A stretch of DNA of 64,000 bases from Actinostola sp. cb2023 (taxonomy: Eukaryota; Cnidaria; Anthozoa; Actiniaria; Actinostolidae). Under the pieces are notes generated by a model. It was given only the letters and a program-made list of their open reading frames with translations. It ran no database searches and was not told where the DNA came from. The translations under genes and the position numbers were made by a program. This document shows, one piece after another, positions 21,153 to 33,151 of the stretch (its first letter is position 1; every line of letters starts with the position of its first letter). The stretch spans positions 97,861 to 161,860 of the forward strand of contig JAUJYZ010000427.1 of the NCBI GenBank assembly GCA_033675265.1, written 5' to 3'.

Positions 21153-21308
21153 CTAAGCCGAGTCTACACGAGCAAATTTTCCTTGACAAGTTTTCCTTGA
21201 TAAGGAAGACTTGCTCGTGTAGATGACAACAATTAAAATTGTCAATTTTTCCATGTCAAGGAAAACTCGTCAATTAAGGAAAACTTGTTCATGTAGATGC
21301 GGCTTTAC
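21153..21308. mobile_element. Small MITE, TTGCTCGTGTAGA family
   Basis: The words 'gagtctacacgagcaa' and 'cttgttcatgtagatgc' face each other at the two ends, and inner words 'ttttccttgacaagttttcc' recur inverted. The element is about 150 bp and non-coding. Confidence 0.6.
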
Positions 21309-21597
21309 TATAATCGTACTCGACCACATCTATCCAAACTACTATACTGACGTCGCATACCTCTTTCTTAATGTAACTCACACTCAAACATAATAAACTA
21401 GTTTAAATTCAAAGATTATTAATGCAGTATGCAGTTACTTTCTCAAATAGAAGCTTACAATTATTTTCTCTTTTATGGCTCATCCAGCTCATGTTTACCC
21501 TATCATGTTCAGTTGAATTACAATGAAGACAATACAGAGAATAATAATTAACAATATTCTATCGAAGAGCATTAATATTTTGATTTTTTAAATAGTT

Positions 21598-21885
21598 TTG
21601 AGTGATAAAAATACTAGGGATTTTTCTTTCCGCGTTTTACCGACTTTCCGTTTTCCGCGTTTTACCGACTTTCCGCTTTCCGCGTTTTACCGACTTTCCG
21701 CTTTCCACGTCTTACCGACTATCCGCTATCCGCATTTTACCGACTTTCCGCCTTCCGCATTTTACCGACTTTCCGCTTTCCTCGTTTTACCAAGTTTCCG
21801 CTTTCCGCGTTTTACCGACTTTCCGCTTTCCGCGTTTTACCAAGTTTCCGCTTCCTCGTTTTACCGCGACCCAACGTCGGCCTGG
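21598..21885. repeat. 27-bp minisatellite, about nine copies
   Basis: Units of 'ttttaccgactttccgcttt' with a short variable part repeat about nine times. Long open frames through it are repeat artefacts. Confidence 0.92.
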
Positions 21886-21957
21886 ATATTCTTGAATAAT
21901 CATTGTTTTACATGTCAAAATCTAGAGAGCGAGGATTTGATCTCCCATAGTCTGCTA

Positions 21958-22112
21958 ACAGTCCGTCCTTTTCGCTCCAGACTCAGTGAAGACGAGTTTT
22001 TAGAATCCCGTGGACGCGAGGAGATCCCCAATCCTCGCGCGTCCGGGATCGGTTTTTCCGGGATATTTTTCTCTCGTTCGACTGAGTCTGGAGGGAAAAG
22101 AGGGGACTGTTA
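21958..22112. mobile_element. Short foldback related to the 25.2-29.1 kb element
   Basis: Ends carry 'ctccagactcagt' and its complement, and the right end also has 'ctctcgttcgactgagtctg' with 'ggactgt' outside. These are the terminal sequences of the 3.9-kb element at 25215-29142. This is a small derivative of the same family with little interior. Confidence 0.65.
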
Positions 22113-22439
22113 ACGTCTAATCTCCCAGTGAATAGGTCGCTAGCTTGGTCTCAGCTTGGGTCCAGCTTGATCCGTCTGTGATCTGCATTCATGCCGTGAG
22201 TGCATAATTGTTCAAAACCCTTTTAAAACTTATCAGAGAATAAAATGAAACACATTTCTGAGAAATATAAATGATGAAGTTTATTTTATTCCACGTTTGA
22301 AGAATTCAGAAGGAATCGTAAAAATCGTACTTCAAAACAGGCCGTTGTCATCAACGCCACGGAAATTAAAGCAAGATCAACGCTACAGTACGAAATTCGG
22401 GGATGATTTTGGAACACATTTTATTTTACTAGTAGCAGT

Positions 22440-22545
22440 TTGGGAGGGAATTGGGAAGGGGGAGGGGGAAAAGGAAAGAGGAGAGGGATTGGGGTGGAGA
22501 AGGGGAGGGAGAGGGGATTGGGGAGCCGAAGGGGGTAATTTTTTT
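22440..22545 (+). repeat. Purine tract (GGGA/GGAAA)
   Basis: About 100 bp of nearly pure purine sequence on the plus strand. The reading frame through it is not a gene. Confidence 0.85.
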
Positions 22546-23977
22546 CTTCCCGAGATCTAGTGTTCAACTTCATACTAAAGGCAAAACCATGGATATGTTA
22601 CTTGTTAAACAAATACATATTGTACTCATTCATTGAACATGCAATTTGTCAGTGTTGCACAGTGGATCAATGAACCTATGTACATAGCCACGCTAACAGT
22701 TCCGTTTGCCAACTTTCGGGGAATATCGTTTGCAGTACATCTTCCAAACTAGACGCTCTTGTAGCGTTAAGTCGGGCTTCTTAAAGCAAGCAGTGGTTGC
22801 TGCGATCGGTAATCTCGACTGAATCTGATTTTCTCTCGACCATATATCCATTGTCAATGAAATATTGTCAATGGCAATAAAGCTCGAGCAAGAGCCCGCG
22901 CGCCGTAGACTAATGCATCAAACACGTAGGCAAGGTAATTCATTAACGCACTATGGTTTAGAATGATCATAAAGTATTGTATATGTACAATAATCAAATC
23001 TCCCAGCACAAGAATAGCTTTTTCTAGAATATCACAATCATCAAGAGTATTTACCATGTCTTCTACTGAATACATGAAATTCCATACACAGGACGTGACG
23101 AGATAACGATCGCTTCTACAATACTAATGAAATGTAACCTATTTGAACTAAATATAGATATCTTATAGTGCGATTAAAACGAGCTCGATAGAACTTGCTT
23201 TCCTTGCAATTTCAGTACTGCGATTTCACAAACTCAGCGAATCATGAATGACAATGACATAGTTTATTTGTTACCATAAATATATCCATACAAATACAAA
23301 TACCGTATACATAAACTATTATCGGTCGGCTGAAAACCTTACAACTGTTCTCAGTTCTCTTCACCGCCGGCTGCGTGTATCAACTCACTTCGTTCTAAGT
23401 TCTGAAGATCTCTAAACCCTTTGCAGTACTAGTACTGGATTGATAAATCCATATCTCTATGAATTATTGTGGTTATTTTGAAAACAAGACGACATAAATT
23501 GTGAATTCAGACTCGACCAGTCTCGTATTGATAAATCATGTTGTTAGAGCCTTCGGTGATTATCTTAGCGGCCGGCACAGGGCGCATGCGCTGTAGAACC
23601 CAGTATGCTTTCTGGGGTCGACGACGACGACGAACGCTTCTCATTTCTAGAGTCGGGTCTTCCACAGGAAGCCCGACTAATAACTGCTGTCTGTTTTCAT
23701 TTCGCCCCACAAACTCTTAACCACAAACTCTTAACCAGTTTTCCTATTTCTCGAACCGTGCCAAGACCGTCACATTTTACTGATTTTATGGAATCAGTGA
23801 CAGCTAGATTCAGAGCAATAACAACAGCATGTCCATAGCAGTGTGCCTACGCTATTCAGGATGTAAAGGTTATAAAAAAAACATCCCAAATTAATACTGC
23901 TATTGTTACTCTTTTAAAAGGAAACTAAAATTCCTTTTTGTATTAAAGATTTTAAAATATTACTTGCATTGTTTCTA
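22546..23977. other. Repeat mosaic without a supported gene
   Basis: Contains an AGACGCTC...AGCGT hairpin word at 22752, a segment at about 23125-23235 that recurs inverted at 30050-30180, and a segment at about 23578-23690 that recurs inverted at 29775-29860. No supported exon was seen. Confidence 0.5.
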
Positions 23978-24997
23978 TACCGTAAAGTTCCGAAAGTAGC
24001 GAGGTCGTTACTTTCGGATTTAGCAACCTTAGGCCTTAAACTGTTACTTTCGGGTGGTCGCTACTGTAGCCTAAATCTATCTTTCGATAAAAACAAAGAG
24101 AATGTTGTGTACATTCATTTTCTGAAATAATTTTCAATTGTTTTTATTTTTATGGAGAAGAAACTTGAGTTTTAATTGTAGAAAGACATGGATTACCGCT
24201 GAATTGAGCGCTGCTCACTTCAGTAGTTACTCCCCATAATACACGTCACCTATCCCAAGGGAAAGTGCAGTCACAATATAGAGTAATTATAGGTGTATTT
24301 GTATTTTCTTGTACCCAAGAGAATGTTGTGAACGGATTTTAATATTCCCCATAAACGAGGTCACAAAAAAAAAGATCTGAGCCGGATGATATTCCATATT
24401 GAGCGTAAATTATGTTAATATATAAGAAAGATTTACAAAAAATATTACTCAAATAATGCAAATATAAGAGATATCTAACTTTTTTGAGAAAATAAATTTT
24501 GTCTTCAGTTCCCCTTTAACTTTTTAGGAGCCATATGTGTACGGTATTATTATTATTATTATTATTATTTGATCCATTTTAACCAACAGAAAACGTATAA
24601 CGTAAAACGTATAACGTATTTTATTATGACAATTTCTTTAACTACTAGATTTGTTACGTTTGCTTATCGGTGTAGCAGTAAATGGTCTGTCTCTTTGCGT
24701 GCTATTTGCTAGTGCTCTTCGTCATTTCAGTGATTTAATCATCGCTCTAGCCGGGGGATCGCTACTTTCGGGGAATCGTTACTTTCGGGGGGTCGTTACT
24801 TTCGGGATTTGCTAGCAAGCATCAATATTTACTGTTACTTTCGGGGGGTCGTTACTTTCGGGATTTGCTAGCAAGCATCAATATTTACTGTTACTTTCGG
24901 GGGATCGCTACTTTCGGGGGCTCGCTACTTTCGGGGGGTCGCTACTTTCGGGGGCTCGCTACTATCGGGGGGTCGCTACTTTCGGAACTTTACGGTA
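23978..24997. mobile_element. Foldback element with CCGTAAAGTTCCGAAAGT ends
   Basis: Perfect 25-bp inverted ends, containing CCGTAAAGTTCCGAAAGT, lie at 23978-24002 and 24973-24997 with TA at both borders. Near the right end, units 'tactttcggggggtcg' repeat many times between 24755 and 24985, including a duplicated 'gatttgctagcaagcatcaa' stretch. The word 'ttactttcgg' also occurs near the left end, so the element has internal subterminal repeats. No transposase is present. Confidence 0.8.
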
Positions 24998-25214
24998 GTT
25001 AACCGAAAATTTGAAATTTGAGAGCTTTAATATTGTCATACAATATCATTAGATTCCCTGATTGATAATCGTCTTTTAATATTTATATATTGGAACATTG
25101 CTTGCTCGATATTTTTTTCCTTTCTTTTTATGTTGTCCGATTTTTTTCCCCTCAGAAAAGGCTTGCTCGGTATTTTTTGGGGGATTTGTGCAACCCCCCC
25201 ATCAGTACACTAAT

Positions 25215-28200
25215 AGACTGTGAACAGTCCCCCTTTTCCCTCCAGACTCAGTCGAACGAGAGAAAAACAATCCCGGACGCGCGAGGATTGGGGAGAGTTC
25301 AGAGGCGGAGAAGGGAGAGGAAAAGAAAGGACTGTGGACAAACTACCCCAACACGAATTACGCGTTGCCGACACAACGCAAAATTCCCATTGGTCAAAAT
25401 CGTGCATCACTCAACAACGTGTAAATCAAACGAGATATTCGGACAGATAGATACCAGGCATCTCTAGATCAGATTGCAAGGCTATCGTGGACAAAGCGGA
25501 CCGAAGTGGAAGCGTGTTTGGCGAATACCATAACTTCTTTGAAAAATGAGCAGAGACTTGCCGTAAACAGTTTTAAAACTTCATGGAAACGATTAGAGGA
25601 ATTCCGTCGTCCTACGCGCGGGTTTTGGGAAGAGTTTTACTAGTAATCTATATGCTGTAAACAGTTTCGTGATCAATTAAGAAACCTTTGAGAAGCATCA
25701 TCGAATATTAGAGAAAAGAATTCTGCGAAGTGGGGATTTCCTCTGCAGAATTAGGCCATTAAATAGACGTGATATTTTCGTCGGCCGAAACCTGTCTAGC
25801 TGGAGAACTTGTTAAAGCGGGCAAAGTGAAAATCTCTCTGGTCATTGCTGACGAATCTCCCTTGGACGTATAAACTTATAAACTTTAAAGCAGTGCATTA
25901 TAAGCTTACTTCTAATTATTGATGATCCTTCGCGGATCATGTACCGTTTGCAGTAATAAATAAAGCGGTCGACTTGACACATGCTTTTCCTGGTATCGCG
26001 AATAGATTCTCCGTGGAAACCCCTGATGATTTCGGTTAAAATGTAGCATGCGTAGTTCTCAAAAGAACAGTTACAGACACGACAAAAATCACTCGCACAT
26101 GAAGGCATAGGCTTTTGGCCTCTATTGCACTGTTTTTAGGAGTTCCCTAGCCTGCGAATACAGCCGCTTTTCCCTGTGGCGAGCGTAAAAAAGCGGCTGT
26201 ATCCGCAGGCTAGGAGTTCCAGCGAACGCCACGTACCAAGCGAGTCCAGTATGTTATTATTATTATTACTCGGGCCCAGGCCGCAGGCCGCCCGAGTTAG
26301 AAAATGCGGATTTCGGTAGTAGTAGTAGTAGTAGTTTTGTTCGGCTTCAAAATGACGAGTATGCGAAGTATTTAATCGTATCCGGAGTTTCAAGATTACT
26401 CCGCAGATTTGAAAAGATAAAGGAGACACAGGACTCAAGTAGATTATGAATCTTAGTTTTGAAAGCAGCTGTAGATCTTCAAGCTATTAAAAGGTCAGGA
26501 TTCTAGTTCATCGTTCAATGACTAGAAGTGGTAAAAGGACTAGAAGCTCGCTAAAAATATATATATAAAAAAACAAACGCGAGGCCGTTATCGGAACCAT
26601 CTGACCTATGCAACCTCAAGACGTATCATGTTCGTACTCACCGGACTAATAGTCTCCCTCGTCACTCAACTGTCACTGATTGTCATGACGTCAGAGAAAT
26701 TATATTGTATTGAAGAAGATGTCCTTGTTTTATTCGACGTTCGAACCGTAACTCGAACCCGAACTCGATTCCAAACTCGACGTTTCGGGATCTGAAGCTA
26801 GAGAGGAGGCCTTTACACAAACTCATCAAAATCAAATCAATTGAACTGAAAGTCAAAAGGTAATCAAATGAACTCAAAGGCAAATCAAATGAACTCGACA
26901 CATACATGTATATAATAGTCTCCCTCGTCACGCAACTGTCAGTCATTGTCAGGTCTCTCCTCGCGCAGCTGACATTGTCCTTGTTCTTCAACCAACTGGC
27001 ATTCATTTTCAAGTACTTCCTCGAACAACTGACATTTTCCTTTTCACAATGCCCGAGTGAACGCTCATTGAGCGTCTTGTTATTATTATTATTCGTCGGA
27101 TGCCAAGTATTTGACCGTATCGAGTTTCAAGATAACTCAGCAGATAAGGGAGCAAGCTACTCTCCGGTCCCTGAATTCGCGGAAAACCGCTCTAATCGCT
27201 AAACAAACGACACACAGGACTCAAGTAGATATTTAATCTTAGATTATTTGAAAGCAGTTTGAGATCTTCAAGATATTGAAAGGTCGGGATTCTAGTTATA
27301 ATCAAACTCACGACCAGCGATGTAACTACATCTATTGACAGAAAGCTATATGTACATGTACAGAAGAAGTCATGCAAACAGTCAGGCCAGTCGAGACTGA
27401 AAAGCAAATGAAATGAACTCAAAAACTATCATGACCTCGCTATGCCATGTTTGTTGCTTAATTGTAATAGTACGTGTACAGTTATGTCCTTGAGTATTTA
27501 TAATTGAACTCACGACCAGCGATGTAACAACATCTATATTGACAGAAAGCTATATGTACAGAAGTCATGCAAACAATCGAACCAGTCGAGTTATTTTCAG
27601 TAACTCACGATGGATGTTTATTTTATTCCACGTTTGAAAAATTCATTATGATTACAGTTGTGTGATCATTGTGTGATCATACATCTATTACGCGACCTAA
27701 TTTTAAATAGAACCGCCGCGTAGCGCTATTTAAAACAGAATTTCCACGCTCAAAACAGGTCAGTGAACGGCAAAAATACAATCGAAATCAAAACGTCCTT
27801 AGATTTTAGGGATCTATTACGACAGAAAGCTATATCAGTGTACAGAAGTCATGCAAACAATCGAACCAGTCGAGTTATTTTCAGTAACTTATATATATAA
27901 TTATATGTAGAGAAGTCATGCAAACAATCGAACCAGTCGAGTTATTTTCAGTAACTCACGATGGATGTTTATTTTATTCCACGTTTGAAAAATTCAGTAC
28001 GATTACAGTTGTGTGATCCTTGTGTGAGTCATACATCTATTATGACTTGAGGTCAGTTGCATATTCATGTTCGCCACAAACGGGTCGAATAGTTTCAGTA
28101 CGATGCATGATCCTTATCTGAGTCATACATCTATGATGCGACCTAATTTTAGAACTCAAAACAGGTCAGTGAACGGCAAAAATACAATCGAAATCAAAAC

Positions 28201-29142
28201 GTCATTAGATTTTAGGGATCTGTTACAGAAGAAGACGCTCAATGAGCGTATAGTCGGGTATTTAATATGACAATGACAGTTGCGTGACGAGAGAGATTAT
28301 TTGTATCGATAAAGATCTCCGACTGTTCGAGGTACGTATATCGTACATCTTTAAACGTACTTGAGGTCACTTGAGGTTGCATATTCATGGCGCCACAAAC
28401 GGGTCGAAGTTCCGAACGCCTATCGAACTAAATCCGAAAGTATGATTCGCTCAATAAACGGATCAAATAGTTTCGAGCGTATATCGAACTAAATCCGAAG
28501 TATTGTTCGCTCAGGGCAGATACTGAGATAGTGCTAAGTCATCGTCTTCGACGACTAAAAGTGAAAGAAGCAGTTGACCTGTGCAGAAGAGAAATTATGT
28601 TGTATCCAAGGCAAGCCATCCATCAGTTCCTCTTAAATACGCTCTCACATACAAACGCATATGCCGATTCGTGTGGGCCCACTCTAAAAGATGTTGAGCG
28701 TTTTCGACAGGGCCTTTACACGAACTCATCAAAAGCAAATCAATTGAACTCAAAGTCAAAAGGTAATCAAGTTCTCAAAGTCAAAAGCAAATCAAATGAA
28801 CTCCACACATATATACATAGTCTCCCTCGTCACGCAACTGTCAGTCATTGTCAGGTCTCTCGATCCTCACGCAACTGACATTGTCCTTGTCATAAGCCCG
28901 AGTATACGCTCATTGAGCGTCTTGTTGGATATCAGCTGAAGGCGTATCCGACAATAACAAGTTGCTGACAGCTTTTGACATGTGTGAAAAAAGGCGTAAT
29001 TCGTGTTGGGGTAGTTTGTCCACAGTCCCTTCTTTTCCTCTCCCTTCTCCGCCTCTGAACTCTCCCCAATCCTCGCTCGTCCGGGATTGTTTTTCTCTCG
29101 TTCGACTGAGTCTGGAGGGAAAAGGAGGACTGTTCACAGTCT
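25215..29142. mobile_element. 3.9-kb element with ~150-bp inverted ends and 11-bp duplication
   Basis: The arms (25215-25363 and about 28992-29142) start AGACTGTGAACAGTCC and match at nearly every position over about 150 bp. AGTACACTAAT (25204-25214) and AGTACTCTAAT (29143-29153) flank the element, differing at one base. Long arms plus an 8-11 bp duplication fit Mutator-like elements, but no transposase is visible inside. The interior is filled by other repeats: a hairpin-ended repeat (26265), copies of the TGAGCGT-hairpin repeat, and a duplicated segment (27538-27680 and 27826-28030) containing 'catgcaaacaatcgaaccag'. A minus-strand frame at 25842-26108 with CRVCNCSFEN is the only possible exon and is weak. 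Confidence 0.75.
26147..26216. repeat. Hairpin, AGCCTGCG arms
   Basis: 'agcctgcgaatacagccgct' on the left pairs with its near-complement on the right across a spacer of about 20 bp. The first bases match the hairpin at 17388-17433 ('agcctgcg'), suggesting a family of very short foldback insertions. Confidence 0.7.
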
Positions 29143-29162
29143 AGTACTCTAATGGTCCACCC

Positions 29163-29505
29163 CTAAACTCCCGCCAAACTGGTTCTACAAGCCTCGAGAA
29201 TCCAACGAACGAGACTTCTAAAATGTATAAACTAATATAGACGGCAAGACGCTTTGCTCATGAACTGAACTTTTTATCACAACACTAGTACGGAAATCCA
29301 AATTCCCGGCCGTTCTTTCGCGCGCCATCAACAGAGTCTTAGTTGACACATTTCGTGTTTGTTGATAGTATTCGACGAATAAAAAGTTTAGTTCGAGAGC
29401 AAAGCGTCTTGCCGTCTATATTAGTTTATACATTTTAGAAGTCTCGTTCGTTGGATTCTCGAGGCTTGTAGAACCAGTTTGGCAGGAGTTTACTAGCCTG
29501 ATTTT
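29163..29505. mobile_element. Foldback MITE, ~115-bp arms
   Basis: Arms share 'ccaaactggttctacaagcc', 'gagaatccaacgaacgagac' and 'atgtataaactaatatagac' in inverted orientation, with a spacer of about 100 bp. Non-coding. Confidence 0.85.
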
Positions 29506-30390
29506 CAGACGGCACTGAGGGGGTCATCCGCTTTCCTCCACCCCCTGCCGTCAGGCTAGGAGTTTACTGGTTCAATATTAGCTTATGATGACCTCAGTGA
29601 CCTCATAGCGATTCTGATTGGATAAGAAGGTGTCCCAGCCGGAAAATGAGGTGTCTTTTGTTTACACAACTTTTGTTTACACAACTTTGGAAGCTTATTT
29701 CTCCTAAGTATATTTTGCCATGAAGCTCGACATAAACTTGAATTAATAGGGTATCTAGAAACGTCTAATTAGTCGGGCTTCCTGTGGAAGCCCTGACTCT
29801 AAAAATGAGAAGCGTTCTTTGTCGTCGTTGACCTCAAATCCTGTGCATGCGCCCTGTGCCGGCCGAAGGAGACATAAAGTCTGGCCAAGAAAGATTAGAA
29901 AGCACAAACCAATCAGGGAAAGCACCGGAGGTCAAGGGGTCGAAATATAAGTCTTTTTTCGTCTGTATCTAAATTTAGATTGAAACAGGACGCTCTAGTA
30001 GCGTGAAGCCGGACTGCTAATTAACGTTTTTACTGATATACTGTAAAGTTCGCAGTACTGAAATTGCAAGGAAAGCATGTTCTATCGAGCTCGAATCACG
30101 CAACGACGAGCAACCAAAAACTGTTTCAATCGCACTATAAGATATCTATATTTAGTTCAAATAGGTTACATTTCATTTAGAAGCCCGACTTCACGCTAGA
30201 AGAGCGTCTAGTTTCAATGAAATTTGGCAGACATCATCTTTGGTATTCGATCTCAAAAAGCGTGTCGGGGATTGTTTGATTTCGCTTTAGATTTCAAGTT
30301 ATTAGCGTTCATATTACACCAACTCGAAACATATCTAACATCAACTTTGTTTGCCGCTGTCAAGAGTGTTTACTAACCTAAAACTCTATT
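29506..30390. other. Repeat mosaic without a supported gene
   Basis: Holds inverted copies of segments from 23.1-23.7 kb and AGACGCTC-type hairpin words at 29989 and 30181-30215. No supported exon is seen. Confidence 0.5.
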
Positions 30391-30393
30391 ATT

Positions 30394-30430
30394 CTGATGA
30401 AGGCTGCCACCAGTGCAGCCGAAACGTCCG
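30394..30430 (+). ncRNA. Hammerhead-like hairpin, copy 3
   Basis: CTGATGA is followed by a 6-bp stem (GGCTGC with GCAGCC, 7-base loop) and GAAACGTCCG. The stem again differs from the other copies but pairs fully. No GIY-YIG remnant is recognisable just upstream, so the rest of the host element has decayed or was never copied. Confidence 0.55.
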
Positions 30431-30795
30431 AACCGCTTACTGTTTCTATTAACGCGTGATAGCCGTACAAACTAATATATCATGTCCAACTCACGCGAAA
30501 GCCTAAAAGTACCATCAACTTTGAATGCTTGTCATTTTTTTTAGGAATCAAATATCGAAAATCCCCGACAAGCTTTTGGAAAACAATACCTGGTGATAGA
30601 GATTCAGCATTCAGATTCATATTTGACCGTAACTGGAGCGCTGGTAATTCGATTTTATGAAAGCCTCCATTTTTCGGAATCGGGCCTTCTTTCTCAATGG
30701 GATTAAAACTTTTACGATTTTGTATTATTTCATGGTTTTCTACAGTTCTTTACTATGATATATAGTTTTAAAGAATAGCTCTATAGCATCTCCAT

Positions 30796-31866
30796 TCATC
30801 GTAGATAGCTCCAAAGTACACCAATTAACTTTTTATAAATCCAAAAAGAGCATTTCCAGTTAATGTTTTCACTATTTTGCCAATGATAAAAAGTGTGGTA
30901 CTTCATCATCGTGGTACTATCAACATTGTGGCCAATGGCCTTGATCGTGTTAAGGTCACAATCTGTTGGAGTATAAAGAATAGCAAATCCTGGTATCTGT
31001 GTTGCTGATACTTTAGCATGATTCATAATCACAGCAATATAAGCATCATCTGTGTGAGGTGGAGCCTTGTGTCGAGCAGACTTAAGCATTATTGGAATAA
31101 CATCAGTAGATAAGATGTGGAACGCGCCATGACAGAAAGGCGGCCATCTATCCTTGGCATACTGCTCTTTGGTTACATACCATTTACTCGTAGGTCCACG
31201 TGCAACTCTCAGGCTCTTCTTCTCGACAAGTCCTCCGTAGAATGGTCGCGGAGAGCGCGCTTCTTTCAACCATCGTATTACGTTAGGTACTCGAACGTAC
31301 ACATCGTCATCAGTCTTCAGCACATACTTACAAGAAAGTCTGGAGACAGCCCAGTAATGGCCCATGAATGTCTTTATCGCAAGGTTGTAGTAATGATCAG
31401 TAAAGTTCCCTATGATGATGTCATTGTGATGAGAAGCTTCTTGAAGATTGGCTGCATGATTCTCGACGCTTTCACTAACTCCAAGCACGAAAAACAATTT
31501 CCATATTCTGTTTGGGGGTACACGTGTTGATGAACTTTGTCCCCACGTATCACGAATCGCAGTTCGTAAAATTCGATGTTTTACGCTCGAAGCGGCAGAA
31601 TTCACTAACACAACCATGAACAATCGTTTCTCATCTAGTGGGATTTTGGGTTCAAGATAAGGCAAAAGAAGGGAAAAATTCATGGCTCGTCTCGGGAAGT
31701 ATTCTCGAACTTCAATGACATTATAATAGTAAAGGATTATCATCAAGATCGAGAAAACGAAAAGCAGAAACATTCGTCTCGTCGTCTTTCTTCCTAAGAT
31801 GAAAATTACAGGCATCCTGATCCATTTCAACATGTTCCCACGGGACGGTCTTTGATTGTTGTTCAC
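30796..31866 (-). CDS. Beta-1,3-galactosyltransferase-like enzyme (GT31)
   Basis: One uninterrupted exon encodes 356 residues with type II Golgi topology: a short basic cytoplasmic part, a membrane anchor at about 33-50 (FLLFVFSILMIILYYY), then the luminal enzyme. GT31 hallmarks are in order: RTAIRDTWG (101-109), the metal- and sugar-nucleotide-binding DDD in KTDDDVYV (186-188), FYGG (209-212), FCHGAFHILS (244-253) and TDDAYIA (272-278), the last replacing the usual EDV-x-x-G. GT31 enzymes add galactose or N-acetylglucosamine in beta-1,3 linkage to glycans; the substrate cannot be told here. Sequons lie at N63 and N154. Later Met codons (12, 18, 32) are possible starts. The gene is intact, and part of its 5' end is duplicated at 17642. 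Confidence 0.9.
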   Translation of the reverse strand: MNNNQRPSRGNMLKWIRMPVIFILGRKTTRRMFLLFVFSILMIILYYYNVIEVREYFPRRAMNFSLLLPYLEPKIPLDEKRLFMVVLVNSAASSVKHRILRTAIRDTWGQSSSTRVPPNRIWKLFFVLGVSESVENHAANLQEASHHNDIIIGNFTDHYYNLAIKTFMGHYWAVSRLSCKYVLKTDDDVYVRVPNVIRWLKEARSPRPFYGGLVEKKSLRVARGPTSKWYVTKEQYAKDRWPPFCHGAFHILSTDVIPIMLKSARHKAPPHTDDAYIAVIMNHAKVSATQIPGFAILYTPTDCDLNTIKAIGHNVDSTTMMKYHTFYHWQNSENINWKCSFWIYKKLIGVLWSYLR

Positions 31867-31917
31867 TGGCCCATGTAGCCCGATTTTCAGTCATACGCTT
31901 CCTCCACAATCCCCGTC

Positions 31918-32166
31918 TGATTTAGCCACAGGGAGCCCAAGCATAAATTCAGTAAAAAAATAAAATTTGAAATAAAGTATTTTTTTTCCCTATACACCAA
32001 CCTTCCTGGTGTTTTTTTTGTTCTCAGTCCGAGAAAAAAACATTTTCGGAAAAAATACACCAGGCAGGTTAAGTTAACAGACAACAAAGGTGTATTTTTT
32101 AAAAAATACTTTATTTCCAATTTTATTTTTTTACTGAATTTATGCTTGGGCTCCCTGTGATTTAGC
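31918..32166. mobile_element. MITE with CACAGGGAGCCCAAGC ends
   Basis: 'cacagggagcccaagcataa' at the left and its complement at the right bound about 240 bp, and inner words ('aataaagtatttttt', 'acaccaa') also pair. It lies just upstream of the GT31 gene. The same end motif occurs as CACAGGNAGCCCAA at many places in the window. Confidence 0.8.
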
Positions 32167-32256
32167 CTGATCGAAGTCGTGTTCTTGACGTCACGATCCT
32201 TTGTTTCTTCAGGAGCCAATGAAATCACTCGTAAGGTGAATAATGGTAACTCTTTC

Positions 32257-32365
32257 AACTCGGGCACTTCCGGAGGAAGATTCCGAGTTTAAAAATGCGC
32301 TTTCTTTTTTATTGTTATTTTTTTCGTTGGCCACAGAATGCGAAGTATGTGATCGTATCGGTCAG
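32257..32365. repeat. Hairpin-ended repeat, copy shared with 17547
   Basis: Starts with ACTCGGGC, a short GC-rich loop and a decayed right stem, then a segment ('gcgaagtatgtgatcgtatc') also present at 17620-17640 and in weaker form at 26350 and 27090. Non-coding. Confidence 0.55.
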
Positions 32366-32612
32366 GATTGTCTGTTTCAAATTTCGATTGGCTGAAAACG
32401 ATTGGCGATGATATCTGAACGCCTGGCGAAGAGCGCATGCGTTCTTTTTTTTGAGAACTTGTTTTTTCGCCTGATGATTTGTATGAGTTAAGATAAGCAT
32501 GTCCCAGGCAGATCGAAGAAAATTTGCAGCAGGTCCTCTCCCTATTTTCTTCGATCTTATCTTTATACCTATCAAATTTGTGCAAAACATTACAAGTTCT
32601 CAAATTCCATGG

Positions 32613-32938
32613 ACCTTTTCGTAGTTCGCCAGGCGTTTCCCAGAATGCTTCAGTTTTCTGCGCGCACAATCGAGGTCAGGGGAAAAAATATTTAGATTGA
32701 TCGTGTATTGAGCAAAATATGGACTACTGTATCTAATCAAGAACAGGAAAAAACTATTTTCTTTGCTTGAGAATTTTCATCTATCTTTATTTTCTTCTTA
32801 TACGGCTGTACGTTTTAGATTTTAAAGTCTAAGTTTTCTACTGAATTTCTTCATTCTCTCTATTTTCGATCTATTTTGTACCCTGACCTCGCTTCCGCGC
32901 GCAGAATCATGAAGCATTCTGGGAAACTACGAAAAGGT
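32613..32938. mobile_element. MITE family F, copy 2
   Basis: ACCTTTTCGTAG at the left and its complement at the right enclose the same interior words as copy 1. GGACC/GGTCC extend the terminal pairing by two bases. Shorter than copy 1. Confidence 0.8.
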
Positions 32939-33151
32939 CCATTCCCAAATACAATACTCTCCTTCCGGCTTTAATTTCGTCACGCGCGTCGACGCCTCAG
33001 ACTAAAATCGGCTGTGATAGAGGCTACATATTACATTTTTATCATATGACCCGTATAGTACGGCCCTGCTCTTGTGCTCTTAATGAAACCTTCGGAAAAA
33101 GTCACGTGATGGGGGCCGGACGGCTTTGCTAAAGCGGGCCGGAAAAACCCG

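Noticed and set aside
31117..31530. 137-residue plus-strand frame.
   Set aside because: Antisense shadow of the GT31 exon, which carries the full set of family motifs.
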